DNA from: Rhipidocladum racemiflorum
Taxonomy: Eukaryota; Streptophyta; Magnoliopsida; Poales; Poaceae
DNA: 64,000 nt
Assembly: GCA_036346355.1 (NCBI GenBank)
Contig: CM070572.1
Coordinates: forward strand, 40,771,944-40,835,943
Direction of reading: 5' to 3'
Shown: piece after piece, positions 12,096 through 24,112 of the stretch
How the letters are laid out: each line of letters starts with the position of its first letter
Position numbering within the stretch: position 1 is the first letter of the stretch
Made by a program: the position numbers and the translations under genes
The notes under the pieces: model-generated
Seen by the model: the letters and a program-made list of their open reading frames with translations, nothing else
Told to the model about the DNA's origin: nothing
The model's database searches: none

Positions 12096-13778
12096 GAGAA
12101 GGTTGCCCTCGAGGTCGCCGTGGCCCAACCAGGATCGCAGATTGGCGGGGCGAGTCTAAAGGCCAAGGGCGGGCGGAGTCGCAAGCGCCGCGCCCGATCT
12201 CCGTCGGCCACGCCCTCCCGCCTAAGCGTACACGCAGCGTCGGCCAGGACGACCGCTCACCCCGCCAAAGACTTGGAGTATGCCGATCGGCGGAGGTGAG
12301 CGAACTAAGATTGTGGATGGATGAGTACACCGAGACAATCCCGAGCCGATGGCTCGCTTGCGCCCGGCTGCGCTTGTGAAGGCGAAGAAGGAGGCGCAGC
12401 CACGCGGCCGGTCCAGCCTGGAAGGTCGAATCGAGGGCCGATCGCGGCCCTTCAAAGTGAGCTCAGCGCGGTGAGCTCGAGCTCGGCTCCGGGGACCGCG
12501 AGGAGGAGAAGGACGAGCTGGACCCCGCCCCTTGGTCCCGAGGCCCCGCAGTCGTGCACTACGCCTCAACCGCGCCTAACGCCGACCATCTCCGAGGTCG
12601 GCAGGGAGGCCGACCCTTCGGCCGCCAGGGCCGACAAGGCGCGCGAGGACATGGCCGCCCTCTGGTCCGCGCCGAGCTCGGCTAGCGGACGCCGAGCGAG
12701 GTCGATCTCCTACTCCCTCTTGTTTGTCTCTTTCCCCTCCGGCACCACACTAACCCCACATCGTCTATAGTGGGTGTGGCGGTGGCGCGGAGTTATGGGA
12801 TTTCGGGCGATGGTCGACGATATTCTTGACCTCGTGCTAGAGAGGAGCTTGCCCGGCTGCCGAGGCCGTCATGGGCGACGAGGTCGGCGTGGGGCTGAGG
12901 CCCAATCCCCAGGCTGATGGTGGCGACGACGCCGAGGTGGGGAGCCTGGCTGCCGCGAGCTCCGGGACGGAGGTCGTGTCTCGAAGAGGAGGCACGGAAG
13001 AAGATCGCGCCGCCGATGCCCGAGCCGCGATGGAGGGCATCCCCACATCATAGTCGTGGAGTCTCGATGGTGATGAGCAAAGCCATTGAAACTCCGCGAG
13101 GATTCTTCCGGCGCCAGCGACATCATCACCGCGACTCTCCAGGAGATCGCCGAGGTCTCCCCCCGGGCTCACGACATCACGCTCGCCGGTCCCCAGCCTG
13201 CCTGGTCGTGGGACTCCTAATCTCAAGTGAGCTCGTCCGACGAGGAAGAGCCAGCTACCGCTGGTTGGGGAGACGAGCCCGGCCATCGTAGGTGAGCCGG
13301 GCGACTTCCAGACGAAGGGGATCTGCCGGGCACCGAGGCTGCTCCAGTCGAGACCGACCTCCCGGCCGCCGACCCGGTGCCCCCAGTTGATCCCACGCTC
13401 GGGGACGCTGCTGCAGCCCAAGGGCCGGATGCCGACCCGGTGTCCCCGGTTGCCCCCATGGCCGTAGGCGCCGCGCCTCGGGCGGAGGACCCCGCAGGCC
13501 CGGATGTCGAGGAGGTGGAGTTCCCGGGCGCAACTTCTGCCTGGGAGGAAGAAGATCAGGAGGTGATCCTTGCTCTCGAGGCCGTCCTTCTCCAGGAGGC
13601 GGAGGTCGTCCCCCAGGGAAAAAGTCCTTCGCCTTCGGGGGACGGGGGAGCTCGGGCTCAAGCCCCCGTGCCCGATCAAGGAGAAGGGGCCAAGGCGGGG
13701 GATCCCTTGCCTGCCCAGGACGAGGCGGAGGACCCCGCCAAGTTGTTCCATCAGGGGCTGGAGGCTCGGCTTTGTTGG

Positions 13779-13850
13779 GTAAGTATTCCTGACTCTTATG
13801 TGTTTTTATCAAAAAATTCGATCACGACCTGAAAACGCCTTGCTGCGCAG
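13779..13850 (+). other. Candidate intron in 3' half of B antisense gene (72 nt)
   Basis: Donor TTGTTGG|GTAAGTATT and acceptor TTGCTGCGCAG|GTGCTG around an AT-rich body in a GC-rich gene. The upstream frame (from 13377) and the downstream frame (from 13851) are both phase 0 at the junction. Confidence 0.6.
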
Positions 13851-14263
13851 GTGCTGGAGTCCACCATGAAGGACTTCCACGCCGCGGCGATGGCCGCGTG
13901 TTGTCGCTACACCAAGCGGCGGGGCGCCAAGATCGCGAGCTCGGCGCCGGGTTCTTGCCGACATCTTCTGAGGCCGAGACCCGGCGGAAGGTGGAGGAGT
14001 CCGTGCACGAGCTCCAGGAGCGCCTCGACCGGAGCGAGCAGGCAAGGTCGGGCCTTGAAGCCACGGTGGCGACCTTACGCGACGCCGCCCGAAGCGCCGA
14101 AAGGACAATCGACCAGCAACGGGAGGAGTCCAGGCGACTTCGACAAGCGGCAAGCGAAGGTCGGGAAGCTCGCCGGCGGGTGCTCGACCTTGAGTCCGAG
14201 CTTGACTCGGTGCGGGACGAGCTCGTCGCTCTGCAGGACGAGAAGCGTGCCGGGCTCCTGTAA

Positions 14264-14900
14264 TTTTCTTTTTCCTGTCTTTACCTGTAAAAAACTTAAG
14301 GGGAAACCGCCCAGTTGAACATAGAAAGAGCGTTTATCTATCTCTAAACGTTTTTTGTTGTTTTGTCCGAGATGATAACGATTTGTTTGGTGTCGTGGTT
14401 CCTTATTCGGCGGAGTTCGGCCTTACGCGACTTAGCAGTCAATCGTACTAGGGAGTAGCTACCTCGCGCGAGAGCTGCACGAGGTCGTGGCCACATGGTA
14501 CCCCTATAGCCCCCCGCCGCCAACGGAGGTCGTGGGCGTATCGGCTGCACGACCTCGTTGGCGGAGTAGAGTTCTCATGAGACCGTGTGGCTCTTAGGGT
14601 ACGGGTAAGGCCGATGCCGCCCACCGGCCGACTTGAGCTCGTAACCGTTCGTAAGGGTGTCTGTGCGAATCTTTGCTTGCGGCGGAGGTCTACCGCGAAA
14701 GATGGTCGCCTTACGAGGAAGGAAGCCCTCGAGGTCGAGCTCTTGTCGTGACGGTGTTTTGCCCCGACGACCGACCGCCTCGACACTTTGTCTGGGTCGA
14801 GCTTAATCGTAGAATTTTTTGCGGAGGTAAAGGAGAAAGAGAGAGAGAAAGAACGAGAGGACAAGGTGACAAAATTTATTAAAAAGGTAGGCGAGTGTGG
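14264..14900. other. Convergent 3' region between B antisense gene and integrase
   Basis: About 640 bases between the stop of the plus-strand antisense gene and the stop of minus-strand integrase. There is no credible gene. A purine-rich AGAGAGAGAAAGAACGAGAGG run lies at 14830-14860. Both transcripts should terminate or overlap here. Confidence 0.5.
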
Positions 14901-16305
14901 TTAGACATGGAACTTACGCAGTTGGTCGATGTTCCAAGTGCTGGCAAGTTCTCGACCATCTTCCATCGCGAGACGGACAACCCCCGGGCGCGCTGTAGAG
15001 ACGACCGTGTAAGGACCTTCCCATCTCGGCGTTAGCTTGTTGGCTTTTGACAGGTCTTGGACCCGTCGCAGAACGAGATCGCCGATGTGCAAGGTCCTTG
15101 GTCGTAACGATTTAGCGGCGTGCCTGCGGAGAGCTTGTAGGTAGACCGCGGATCGCAGCAGGACCCGTTCTCGAGTTGCCTCCGCGAGGTCGAGGTCGAG
15201 AAGGCGCTCGCCTTCTGTGTTATCGGTTAAGTTCACCCTTGAGGACCCCAGGACGACCTCGGCGGGCAGGACGGCCTCCGTGCCATATCTGGCCGAAAGG
15301 GGTCTCACCGTGGCTTCGGCTCGTCGTGGTGCGTATCGACCAGAGGACGGGAGGTAGCTCGTCCACCCAATCTTGACCATGTCGACCTAGGTTCGTGAAG
15401 ACCCTCTTTTTGATTCCTTGGACGATTTGCCCGTTCGCGCGCTCGGCCGCCCCATTGCTCTGTGGGTGGGCCACGAATGCAAAGCATATCTTGGTCCCGA
15501 CCTCCTCGCAATAAGCCTGAAACAGCTCGCTTGTGAACTGAGTGCCATTGTCTGTGATGAGGCGACTCGGAACGCCGAAGCGGGTCACTATGTTGTTGCG
15601 GAAGAACCTTTTAGCCGCCTGGGCCGAGATGGTTGACACGGGCTCGGCCTCGATCCATTTAGTGAAAGTGTCGATTGCGACGAACAGGTGTTTGCAACCC
15701 TTCCTCCCTCTGGGAAATGGACCGAGGATGTCGATGCCCCAAACCGAGAACGGCCAGGTTAGTGGCATGGTCTGTAGCGCATATGCCGGCTGATGGACCT
15801 TCCGAGCATGGAACTGGCAAGATCGGCAGGAGGTTACCATGGAGCGCGCGTCGGCCAGAGCCGTCGGCCAGTAGTAACCTAACCGGAAGGCTTTGCTCAC
15901 CAAGGTCCTGAAGGACGAGTGAGCTCCACACATTCCGTCGTGGATATCCTTGAGGAGATATTTGCCTTCCTCTTGGGTGATGCATTTGGAGAGGACTCTA
16001 AGTGCACCTTTGCGGTATAAGAGTCCTTCGACCATTTTATAGGCTGAGGAGCGTCTTATGAGCTGGGATTTCTCGGCTTCCTCCTCGGGCAGTGTCCCGT
16101 GAGCGAGATACTGGATGAATGGCGTCATCCAACTCGCGTCCTGCTCGAGGAAGGAGACGGTACCACCCGTCTCGGTTGCCTCCTCCTTGGTGGGTATGGA
16201 GGGCTTGTAAAGGTGCTCGACGAGCACCCCGCCACGGGCGGAAGGTGGCGGAACCGACCTTCGATAGATGGTCGGCCAGGGCATTGTTCTTCCCGGGATG
16301 TACAA
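14901..16305 (-). pseudogene. B integrase, one frameshift
   Basis: Integrase inserts the DNA copy into the genome. Read from 16305: zinc-binding HHCC region (HDGMCGAHSSF, then CRSCQFHA), catalytic core with WGIDILGPFPRG and FTKWIEAEPV (first D), ITDNGTQFTS (second D) and NGAAERANGQ (catalytic E), then the C-terminal part WEGPYTVVSTARPGVV ending in LRKFHV with a stop at 14901. All three DDE residues are present. Near 15300 the frame shifts within the block that normally reads TPF..YGTEAVLP. No chromodomain is seen, as expected for Tat. The start is not a true start, since integrase is cut from a polyprotein. Confidence 0.9.
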
Positions 16306-16994
16306 GACCTCGAAGTTTCAAGTACTTCTCCATCTTCCTTACTTCAGCCAGGTAAAGCGCCATTGAGTCATCGAACACCGATACTCCTTGTTAACCTGGT
16401 TGGCGACCACCGCGAGTCGCCCTTCGCGATTAGTCGTTGGACTCGAGCGCTTTGCATGCCCGGCCCTGGCTAGCGGACCTTCGTATTCGCTGCATTGTTT
16501 GTTGCGCCGAATGCGATTGGAGGGCGATCGATCCGCTCCCCCCGAGGGATTCGAGGACCACCTCGAGCCCCGAGCAATCGTAAGCTCGGGATCCGTCGGC
16601 GCATGACCCAAACCGTGCTTTCTGACTCGTTGGGTTCGGGCTCGACGGGCAGGGTTTGTCCATTCGGCCAGGAAGTCCGCTAGGACCTGAGACTTGATCG
16701 CTGATTCTCGCCGAGAATTCGATCTCGACCAAGCGAGCTCCATGGCCCATTTCGCGATTCGCCCGCTATGCGTCTTGATTCCCGAGAATTTCTCTAAGCA
16801 GGAAGTTGGTCGGGACTTGGATTTTGTGGGCCTGGAAGTAGTGTCTTAATTTCTTCGAGGCCACGAGGAGCGCATAAAGGAGCTTCTGGACCTCGGGGTA
16901 ACGCTCCTTTGGTCCGTGCAGCACCTCGCTGATGTAGTAGATCGGGCGCTGTACCCCGTCCCGTTCTACCGTAATGACGGCACTCACTGCATGG
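16305..16994 (-). pseudogene. B RNase H, C-terminal part, interrupted
   Basis: RNase H degrades the RNA strand during reverse transcription. The segment from the N insertion to integrase includes HAVSAVITVERDG, RPIYYISEVLHGPKERYPEVQKL, VLADFLAEW, and across several frames EYEGPLA, VVNQVNKEY and NNALADHLSK. These blocks are in the right order but in different frames, so small indels have broken it. The upstream RNase H/RT end continues at 30390 beyond element N. Confidence 0.82.
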
Positions 16995-16999
16995 GGTGT
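16995..16999. other. Target-site duplication of N, left copy
   Basis: GGTGT directly before the N left LTR, identical to 30385-30389 after its right LTR. The B RNase H frame runs up to both copies, confirming the insertion point. Confidence 0.93.
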
Positions 17000-19900
17000 T
17001 GTCGGGACCCGAATCTGCAAATCCGGACCCTCTGTGCATTCCGTACTAGTCCAGGATCACGCTAGTACACACAGGTAAACAGGTTTTAATATCACATCCA
17101 TACACAGCGGAAATATAAATAAGTACTTCGATAATTAAAATAAACTGTTGCAAGACCTTAAGGTCACCTTACATTATTCAGCCACGCAGGGCTTACTTAA
17201 ATAAAACATAAATAATAGCAGTTCGAGAAACAAATGGATATAAAAGATAGTCTTGTGGCTCCATCTTCCCAAAGGCAACTTGAGTGCGGATGGTCCCTTA
17301 ATTGTCCTGGCCGTCGTTGTACTCCTCTTCCCACGCAGCATTGACTCTTCTTCCGATTTGTTTTTGGTTTGCAAGGGTGAGTATACAACATACTAACAAG
17401 TCATGCATGTATGCATGTCTAATAACTATATGCAGGTTTTATTCCAAAGGATAGGCTCATTTGGTTCTTTTGCATAAAACAGCATTTTACTTTCAAATAC
17501 TCATACTAGATTCAAATTGATAAAACATATTATAATATGAATTTCAAAGTCTTTCATCAATGGTTTGGCACAAAGCCCTAGTCAAATTCTTCATCGGCAC
17601 GAAGCCACCCAATTCCACATTTTATTTTCAGAAGATCTAACCCTTGACTGTAATCCCCGAGCTTTGTCCAGTACCGTGGACGCGGCTATTCGAATAGTTT
17701 TGACACACTCTGCAGAGGTTGTACATTTTACCCACATGATACAGTCTCACACCACAAAGGCAATTAACCATAACGAAGCTTTTCAGAAACTTCTGTCTAC
17801 ACCAATGACCCTCTCCGGTTTGTGCCATACACCATCCCTTCCCTTAACAAGGCGAAGTATGGGACCGACAACACCGTTGGATAGGGTACCAAGCCGTAGC
17901 TCCAGACGCTCCCCGCACAGATTACCCCAATGTAATCACTACCCTTAGGTATCGAGGTAAGACTTAATCCTACTAGACTAAGACTGTCCCACACCAGCCA
18001 TGTGGTTGTACGAAAGGCCCAGTTCAAAGGCTTGCAAGGTTAAGTCCTTAACTGTCCAAGGCAAGGCATCCATCTCACAACCCCGACCCAAAACATCTCA
18101 CATCGCTCATCCCAAGGCCGCAAAGGTCAAGCTTTCTCAATATCTCGTGCCATAAAGGCCCACCTGGCATAAAGCCTCATACCACTTGCCCCGGACTAAA
18201 TCTTTTCCCCACCCTTGTTCAACTATTGTGCAACACATGCCAACAAGAATTCGGCTACCATGTAGAACCAATGAAGGTACCTACACTTCACAACTTCCCG
18301 TCACAATAACACAATTAATATTTCAAAATCATCTCACATGTCATAAGTAAAAAATATTTTGCTTAATAAGAAACAAGGTTCACGTAAGCACAACTAAGCA
18401 ACTAGTCACTGGTCTAGCCTCCCGTGTTGGCACAATCATATTATCCAACATTTTAATCCCAACTTAAGGTAACAAGGAAAGATATTACATACAAATAATA
18501 TTAACAAGGGTGAGTTAACAATTAGGTTGATTAACTAATTACCCAAATTAAATTATTTATTTTACTCAACATAACATGCATACTTTAAATCGAAATATAT
18601 ATTTAAAATGCTAGGATCAAAATGGTCAAAGCACGACTTGCCTTCAAATAGTCGATACTCTTGATCTAAGTCTTGAGCTTGGTCTTCGACTTCCACACTC
18701 CCGCCGATCAACGTCTCACGCCAGAGCAAACAACCAGGTAAACACACAATCGAAAAAAATGCCGCAAATCAAATTAATGCGTAATTTCAAAACTTCTAGA
18801 AAATTAGTTTAGCATATTCTAAGATTTATAAAATTTATTTTATATTTTGACACGTATAGTTTAGTAGTTACAAAATTCGCAAGTTTGGACTTTCCGCAAA
18901 TAATTTAACAAGATAAATTTAATTATAAAATTTCACAAAAATTACTGTAGAAAGGTATTAATATTTACTAATTTACAAAATTTGTTGCAAGCGATTCGGA
19001 CTTAAAACGAATTTGTAGCGAAAAAGAGAAAATTCGCAATTTCTCAAAATGTTCATGTACAACTAATCTTTCTAGCTTCCTATGATCAAGCATCGCTCAA
19101 TGCATGACACTGCACACGGCGAGACTTGGACTCGTGACACGCCGCATTGGCGTAGTAGTCACATATGCATTACTGGTTCCTCGTGTATTCGAATACTTAC
19201 TAACGATATACACTAGTACATATATATACACACATTTACACGTTGCACCATTCAACTAATATACGTATACATATGGAAGATTATACTAGCGAATCGGTCG
19301 AACAAATACGTACGGACCACCGAAAATAATCGCATGTAGGCATATATATACACTCCGTTCTAGCCAACATGTATATACGCTAAAGTATAATGCTCATCCG
19401 TCCAAACCGTATATACATTTATGCGCCAAAAATCTACTTTCCTCCGACTAACTATATATATACGCGAATAAAATATATATATAAGGAAACAAACATGCGT
19501 ATTATCGTATGTAGGCGCAACTATAGATGATGGGATCAACTAATCGACGGAGATGGAGTGCGCAAAAAGAAAAAGAAGTACCGATCTACGGCGGCAGTAG
19601 CGTAGAAAGAAGACGACGTGGCCAGAATGTGCGCTCGCGATGTAGACGACAACGACGATTACGGCAACGCCCACGTCATGCAGGGCCGGCGACCACGCGG
19701 CGCTACGGCGGCGTTGGGCGACCACGAGGCGTAAGTCGTACACGCAGCGGCGGCGACCACGCACGGCGGCGGCGGCGGCAGCGGCGACGACGACAAGATG
19801 GCAAAGTGGCGGCAAGGTAATGGAAATGGTATGGCTAGAGAATACAAGGAAGAATGGAAAGACGTGATGGCTAGTAGTGGTCGGAGAAAGGGAAAAAATG

Positions 19901-20783
19901 GAATGAAGCAATATATGGAGAACTCACGTGTGTGTGGAGGAAGGAAATCATGCATGCATGCTAGTGGGAGTGAAGCTTGGTGGAATGCTAAAATAACTAA
20001 TGTAACGGCCGAACAATTGATTCGTGCGCATTGAAGAGAAATTACCGGGCAAGGAAAAGAAACGGCATGCATGAAGAACGGCTGGAAATCAAATGGGTTC
20101 AGGAGGAAACGCCTGCCTTCTAGGTGTAACCACACATGCACGCAAGGACTGGACATCACGTTTTGCATGAAGCACCGTTTAAACATGCACTCAGTGGAAA
20201 GAAACAATGTACCGTGATTCACGTACGCATACACGGTGAGAAAGGATTTGATTAGCACTCCTTGAATCACACACCCACAAAACGCTCAAGCAAGGATTCG
20301 TGCATAACCCCCCCCCCAAAAACAATACGTATAGACCTATATGTATATATACACACGCGTATACATCCTCAAGCGAGTTTAGGAGAAAAAAATAACAGGA
20401 GATTCTAAAAATCTGGAAAATTCCTCTAAAATACTAGGAACTATTTGGGCCCTAACGGTTGGTTTCAATTTTCGACGCATAGATTTTCCGTAATAAATCT
20501 TTTAGTGAATCGTACACATTGCATCGATTTTTATAAAATCAACGACATACGTTATATAACATATTTTTCAAAATATTTGAAGCGAACACTCGTCTACCAA
20601 TTATCTTAATTATAAACAAGATTTTAATTTTTATGTTTATTCGAAAATGCATGATCTTTATTTATCGTGGTTATTTCAATAGACTTGAATCGAATTGACC
20701 GCTGAAGACTTTAAATAATTTCAAAATTCAAATAAACCAAGAAACACACTAAATATATTAGAAGAAATTTTTAGGCTGTTACA
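17000..20783 (-). repeat. 3' LTR of N (3784 bp)
   Basis: Starts TGTCGGGACCCGAATCTG and ends TTTTTAGGCTGTTACA, with the PPT directly to the right. Contains TA-rich microsatellites (19210-19480), GGC/GAC triplet runs on the plus strand (19740-19795) and an oligo-C run near 20310. Plus-strand ORFs at 19527-20034 are arginine-rich low-complexity shadows that also occur in the other LTR. Confidence 0.93.
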
Positions 20784-20800
20784 AACCTCCCCCCCTTAAC
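20784..20800 (-). other. N polypurine tract
   Basis: The minus strand reads AAGGGGGGGGAGGTT immediately before the 3' LTR, the plus-strand primer for DNA synthesis. Confidence 0.85.
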
Positions 20801-20824
20801 AGAATCTCGTCCCCGAGATTCGAG

Positions 20825-21274
20825 CTAGCTAGAGAAAAGGTTCGGGAACTCCTTCTTCAAGTCCTCCTCGCGCTCCCAGGTCGCTTCACTTTCGGAGTGG
20901 TTACTCCACTGCACTCTGCAAAACCGCGTTGACTTGTTCCTCGTCTCGCGATCCTTGGTGTCAAGAACCTTCACCGGATGTTCCTTGTAGGTCAGGTCTT
21001 CTTGTAGAGCAATGTCCTCCAACGGTGCTTGTTCCTCGGGTACTCGCAAACACTTCTTCAGCTGGGAGACATGAAAGACGTCATGTACTCCAGCCAAAGA
21101 CTGTGGCAATTCCAACTGATAGGCTACTTCGCCTCTTCGGCTTAGGATTTTGAAGGGTCCCACATATCTCGGTGCAAGTTTCCCTTTTGCGTGAAACCTT
21201 CGGACTCCCTTAAGTGGTGTTACCTCGAGATATACATAGTCTTCAGGTTTAAAGCTTAAATCCCTTAAATGCAT
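20825..21274 (-). CDS. N integrase C-terminus with chromodomain-like tail
   Basis: The 149-codon frame contains the integrase C-terminal GPF/Y module (KLAPRYVGPFKILSRRGEVA), then DVFHVSQLKKCL, then about 75 residues with VLDTKDRETRNKSTRFCRVQ and WSNHSESEATWEREEDLKKE. The last block has the aromatic/acidic pattern of a retrotransposon chromodomain, which steers integration toward particular chromatin. The frame ends FPNLFSS with a stop close to the PPT. The upstream catalytic core is broken, so this is the tail of a damaged polyprotein. Confidence 0.85.
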   Translation of the reverse strand: MHLRDLSFKPEDYVYLEVTPLKGVRRFHAKGKLAPRYVGPFKILSRRGEVAYQLELPQSLAGVHDVFHVSQLKKCLRVPEEQAPLEDIALQEDLTYKEHPVKVLDTKDRETRNKSTRFCRVQWSNHSESEATWEREEDLKKEFPNLFSS

Positions 21275-22032
21275 TGTCCCGCATAGCTCTTCTCGTCTAG
21301 ACTGAGCAATCTTCGATCTTTTCCACGATTATTGTTATCTTTTCTTCGGCTTCTTGCATGTCCGTCCAACCACTTGATGTTCACCAATTTCATTCCAATG
21401 TAATGGTGTTCGGCAAGGCCTTCCGTATAAATCTTAAAAAGGTGACATCTGCATACTAGCTTGATAGCTTTTATTATAACTGAATTACGCATATGTCAAA
21501 CATTTATCCAATGATTTCGCATATGCCAATGCAAAGCTCTGAGCATATCTTCAAGTATCTCGATTGACTCTTTCAGTCTAACCATCTGCTTATGCGGGTG
21601 ATATGCGATGCATCAAGTTCAATCGTGTCCCCAAAGCTTCATGTAACTTACCCCGAACCTCGAGGTGAATTGGGTACCTCTCATTCCGACACTATCTTCT
21701 TCGGCACCGTGTAAACAAATAATTACGGACATATATAGTTCGCCAATCGGTCTCTGAATAAGTTGTCTTTACCGTATGAAGTGTGCAACTTTGGTTAGTC
21801 GGTCCACTATAACCCATATTGAATCATAACCGCTTGTGTTCTAGGCAAACCAAGAATGAAATCCATGCCGATCTCCTCCCACTTCCATTCCTGAATCTTC
21901 AGGGTTGCAACAGCCGCTGGCCTCTCGATGCATAGCTTTGACTCGCTGACAAATATCACATACTGCTACATATTCTGCAATTTCACGCTTCATACTTGCC
22001 CACCAAAATCTTTCCTTGAGATCCTGGTACAT
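21275..22032 (-). pseudogene. N integrase zinc region and core, degraded
   Basis: The 22032-21841 frame has MYQDLKERFWWASMKREIAE followed by CDICQRVKA, the CxxC half of the integrase HHCC zinc site. Downstream to 21275 only scattered fragments remain, including the HYIGMKLVNIKWL-type pre-C-terminal piece; the DDE core is not readable in any one frame. Multiple indels have destroyed it. Confidence 0.7.
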
Positions 22033-22065
22033 CTTAGTACTACCCGGTGAATTGAGTACTTGGAA

Positions 22066-22647
22066 TCATGAGCTTCTTCCAAAGATTAATCGCCTTGACT
22101 TTTTCTTGTCAGGTACACAAATACGTTCCTTCATCCACAGTATACCTTGATCACCCAATCTGAAGTCTTTGGCTAGGCCTTCCTCCACCTTGAATTTGAT
22201 CTGCCTGATCTTCTCGTCATCCTTTTGACCTTCCTTGATCTGATCCTCTAAAGTAGGCTTTATTTCGAGAGCAGCTAAGAACCCTTTTGGAACAACTTCC
22301 AGTCTCAGTTTCTGAAAATCCTTGCACAACTCTGCTTGACTGATTTCTAGTAACATATTTGCGCTATAGCTCTTTCGGCTCAAGGCATCTGCCACCACAT
22401 TGGCCTTGCCTGGATGATAATGTATTTCTACATTATAATCCTTGATTAATTCCAACCACCTCCTTTGTCTCATATTCAAGTCTGACTGGGTGAATATATA
22501 CTTAAGACTCTTATGGTCGGTGTATATCTCACACCTGTTTCCAATGAGGTAATGGCGCCACAACTTTAGAGCATGCACGACAGATGCTAACTCCAAGTCA
22601 TGTGTCGGATAATTTTCCTCATGAGGCCTTAACTGGCCTTGATGCAT
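22066..22647 (-). CDS. N RNase H and linker to integrase
   Basis: Open frame of 193 codons. RPHEENYPTHDLELASVVHA, KLWRHYLIGNRCEIYTDHKS, LKYIFTQSDLNMRQRRWLEL, and HYHPGKANVVADALSRK are the standard RNase H blocks of plant gypsy elements. The catalytic TDHKS aspartate and the DALSRK end are intact. The tail carries the basic linker into integrase. It is bounded by frame breaks on both sides. Confidence 0.9.
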   Translation of the reverse strand: MHQGQLRPHEENYPTHDLELASVVHALKLWRHYLIGNRCEIYTDHKSLKYIFTQSDLNMRQRRWLELIKDYNVEIHYHPGKANVVADALSRKSYSANMLLEISQAELCKDFQKLRLEVVPKGFLAALEIKPTLEDQIKEGQKDDEKIRQIKFKVEEGLAKDFRLGDQGILWMKERICVPDKKKSRRLIFGRSS

Positions 22648-22716
22648 AAGCTACTACTTTTCTATTCTCGCATCAAGACACATCCTAGTCCTTGTCGTGA
22701 CGCATCACAAGAAATA

Positions 22717-23587
22717 TCAAAACTCGATGTACATCGGGTAGAACCAATACCGTGCCGTTGTCAATCTCTTCTTCAGCTCTTGGAAACTCTTCTCACATTC
22801 AGGTGTCCATGTAAACTTATTTTCTTTCTTCAACAATTGTGTGAGGGGTTTGGCAATTGTAGAGAAACCTTCTATGAATCGACGGTAATACCCCGCCATT
22901 CCGAGAAAACTCCGAATTTGAGTTACCGTCTTCTACTGTTCCTGTAACACTTCTTCAACCTTACTTGGATCTACAGCCACTCCTTCAGCGGTCATGATAT
23001 GTCCAAGAAACTCCACTTTACTTTTCCAGAAGTCACATTTGCTATATTTTGCAAATAATTGTTGTTCTCTTAACCTCTCCAATACGAGTCTGAGATGTTC
23101 AGCATGTTCTTCTCTGGTTTTGGAATATACTAGTATATCATCAATGAACACCACTACAAACTTATCGAGATACTCCATAAAAACCTTGTTCATCAAATTC
23201 ATGAAGTATGCGGGTGCATTTGTCAACCCAAAAGACATCACTGTGAATTCATAGTGTCCATATCTTGATGAGAATGCAGTCTTCGGTACGTCTTCGGATC
23301 TAATCTTCAGTTGATGGTAACCCGATCGAAGATCGATCTTGGAGAACACTCCTGCTCCTCTTAGCTGATCGAATAAATCATCTATCCTGGGTAGCGGATA
23401 TTTGTTCTTTATCGCCACATCATTGAGTGCCACGATAATCGATACACATCCGAAAACTTCCATCCTTCTTCTTGACAAGCGATCTTGGTGCTCCCCATGG
23501 CGAAGAACTTGGTCTTATAAAACCTTTTTCCATCGGCTCCTCGACCGCTTCTTCATTTCAATCAGCTCATCGGTGGACATCCGATAG
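22717..23587 (-). pseudogene. N reverse transcriptase
   Basis: Main frame 23478-22933: NKYPLPRIDDLFDQLRGAGV, FSKIDLRSGYHQLKI (block A aspartate), MSFGLTNAPAYFMNLMNKVF, VVFIDDILVYSKTREEH (catalytic DD), FWKSKVEFLGHI. Frame 22899-22717 continues with MAGYYRRFIEGFSTIAKPLT and FTWTPECEKSFQELKKRL. The N-terminal entry (23587-23478) and the junction near 22920 are shifted. The active site is intact, but the gene is split by at least two frameshifts. Confidence 0.9.
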
Positions 23588-23625
23588 GGTCTCTTTGCTA
23601 TTGGTGCGGTTCTGTACTAGTTCAA

Positions 23626-24084
23626 TCACGAACTCAATATCTCTATCCGGTGGCATTCCTGTAAATCTTCTCCGAAACACATCCGGTAGTCGCACCACCG
23701 CACATCTTCTAGGTTAGTTGCCTTCAAATCGCTGACCATCGCTTGTCCTTCTCGGTAGCAGCTTGCTTGGAATTCCACCTTTACGCCGTCTGGACTTTCA
23801 ATCGAAACTATCCTTCGACTACAGTCTAGTACCACTTTGTGTTTGGTAAGCCAATACATCACCAATATCACATCTAGGGTCTGGTTAGCCAATATAACCC
23901 AGTTCGCTAGGAACTCTACTCCATTTATTATTAGTTTCACTCCAGAACACCCTACCTTGGATCGGAGTTCTGATCCAGGGGATTGAACCAAGAGTGTACA
24001 CTTAAGATTCACAACAGGCAAATCATTCTTAACAACAAATTCTCGAGAAACGAATGAATGCGATGCTCCTGAGTCAAATAACAT
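23626..24084 (-). CDS. N aspartic protease
   Basis: The 152-codon frame starts MLFDSGASHSFVSREF with the DSG catalytic motif. VILVMYWLTKHKVVLDC follows, a variant of the conserved ILGMDWL block in which the G and D positions are changed. It leads into the RT linker with a DLQECHRIEI-like end. It would be released from the gag-pol polyprotein. The changed second block suggests decay or a sequence error. Confidence 0.85.
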   Translation of the reverse strand: MLFDSGASHSFVSREFVVKNDLPVVNLKCTLLVQSPGSELRSKVGCSGVKLIINGVEFLANWVILANQTLDVILVMYWLTKHKVVLDCSRRIVSIESPDGVKVEFQASCYREGQAMVSDLKATNLEDVRWCDYRMCFGEDLQECHRIEILSS

Positions 24085-24112
24085 CAGAAAGGTACGGAGT
24101 TAACTGAACGCA

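Larger units (their letters stand above)
11099..14263 (+). pseudogene. B antisense gene (aORF), PF04195-like domain plus coiled coil, spliced
   Basis: Plus-strand gene opposite to gag-pol. I choose ATG 11099 (CTCATGG context) over the upstream in-frame ATG at 11027. The first 301 codons hold a domain like the putative gypsy-type transposon family PF04195, with HLHPNSILIMAIFSHLCEGF and later RDYVRNRISPLRRREHPF. They end at a splice donor, GCG|GTAAGT (12002). After a 94-nt intron the frame continues in phase for 67 codons. The middle (12300-13376) is GC-rich and broken. A second exon pair joins in phase across 13779-13850. The C-terminus (13898-14263, shifted one frame) is a charged coiled coil (LQERLDRSEQARSGLEATVA). 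Function unknown; such antisense ORFs are known from Tat elements. No promoter motif convinced me. Confidence 0.72.

Noticed and set aside
12837..13751. 304-codon minus-strand ORF opposite the B antisense gene
   Set aside because: GC-rich shadow frame: low-complexity Ser/Gly/Arg composition, no domain, and it lies exactly across the plus-strand gene, which has coherent domains and splice signals.
19527..20034. Plus-strand ORFs in the N LTR (arginine-rich)
   Set aside because: They lie in GGC/GAC triplet runs inside both LTR copies and are not conserved in frame (29112-29303 is shorter).
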